From positions 757,233-793,887 of the forward strand of contig BJOX01000192.1 of the NCBI GenBank assembly GCA_009731375.1: DNA of 36,655 bases. The letters run 5' to 3'. This DNA is from Paulinella micropora (taxonomy: Eukaryota > Cercozoa > Imbricatea > Euglyphida). The notes under the pieces were generated by a model. The model did no database searches. It was not told the DNA's origin and was given only the letters and a program-made list of their open reading frames with translations. A program made the translations under genes and the position numbers. Positions 36,461-36,655 of this stretch are shown piece by piece; position 1 is the first letter of the stretch; each line of letters begins with the position of its first letter.

Positions 36461-36655
36461 AGAAGTTCCTTGTCCTTAACCACAATGAGCAATGATTTCA
36501 AATTCTTCGTTCTCAGCTGGTTCTGATCTTGAGGGCGTGTGTAGTGGCTCGTTCGAAAGCTCTCATCAAGAGCTTTCTAATGAGCCATAACGCAGGCTGT
36601 AGGTGCAAACATTGGCTGAGATCGAAGCACTTGAAGTCATTGTTCGTGTGTGTGT
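36461..36655. mobile_element. AGAAGTTCC-family MITE, cut by the window end
   Basis: Closely matches 30253-30463 from AGAAGTTCCTTGTCCTTAAC to GAAGTCATTGTTC, with about a dozen differences. A TG run replaces the last part before the window ends. Confidence 0.85.

Overview
The window is eukaryotic nuclear DNA. It carries a spliced gene with canonical GT-AG introns, an almost intact Ty3/gypsy-type LTR retrotransposon, many short inverted-repeat elements, and an extreme load of tetranucleotide microsatellites (GATA/TATC, GTAT/CATA). Several assembly gaps sit next to long G or C homopolymers. A CxPSR arylsulfatase split by microsatellite introns and a Ty3-type element with an unusual gag suggest a protist or alga, but I cannot name the lineage from the sequence.

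Layout. About 1.1-11.1 kb (+ strand): an arylsulfatase gene rebuilt here from 22 short exons (36-156 nt). All exon phases agree, and the catalytic CGPSR, the GKWD, HxxHSP and SDNGG motifs are present. The N-terminal exon(s) lie before position 1145 (upstream of the window or in the gap). Three more phase-compatible exons at 11.4, 11.55 and 14.6 kb, and possibly one at 27.5 kb, may extend the protein. Introns are made largely of GATA/GTAT arrays, MITE-like inverted repeats and partial copies of neighbouring exons. 16564-27199 (- strand): one LTR retrotransposon of 10,636 bp with 236/242-bp LTRs, a 4-bp target duplication, a 902-aa Gag and a long Pol in the same frame, separated by a single UGA. 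27.5-36.6 kb: mostly micro- and minisatellites (CATA, GATA, 7-bp GATGAAT, 42-bp and about 80-bp units) with islands of exon-like sequence. These include a MYND zinc-finger exon on the - strand at 35.0-35.1 kb and a candidate + strand exon at 36.4 kb that abuts a MITE.

The most interesting signal is in the sulfatase introns. At several independent loci an exon or exon edge is tandemly repeated together with its splice site and the adjoining microsatellite. Two decoy copies of one exon run directly into the first 9 nt of the next exon, as if copied before the intron between them existed. This looks like introns being born, or exons being duplicated, by microsatellite expansion and tandem duplication at AGGT-like sites. 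The retrotransposon adds oddities of its own: a UGA between gag and pol, a DTM instead of DTG protease triad, a CCCH finger plus RGG tail in Gag, and an unassigned Pol C-terminal extension of about 300 residues.
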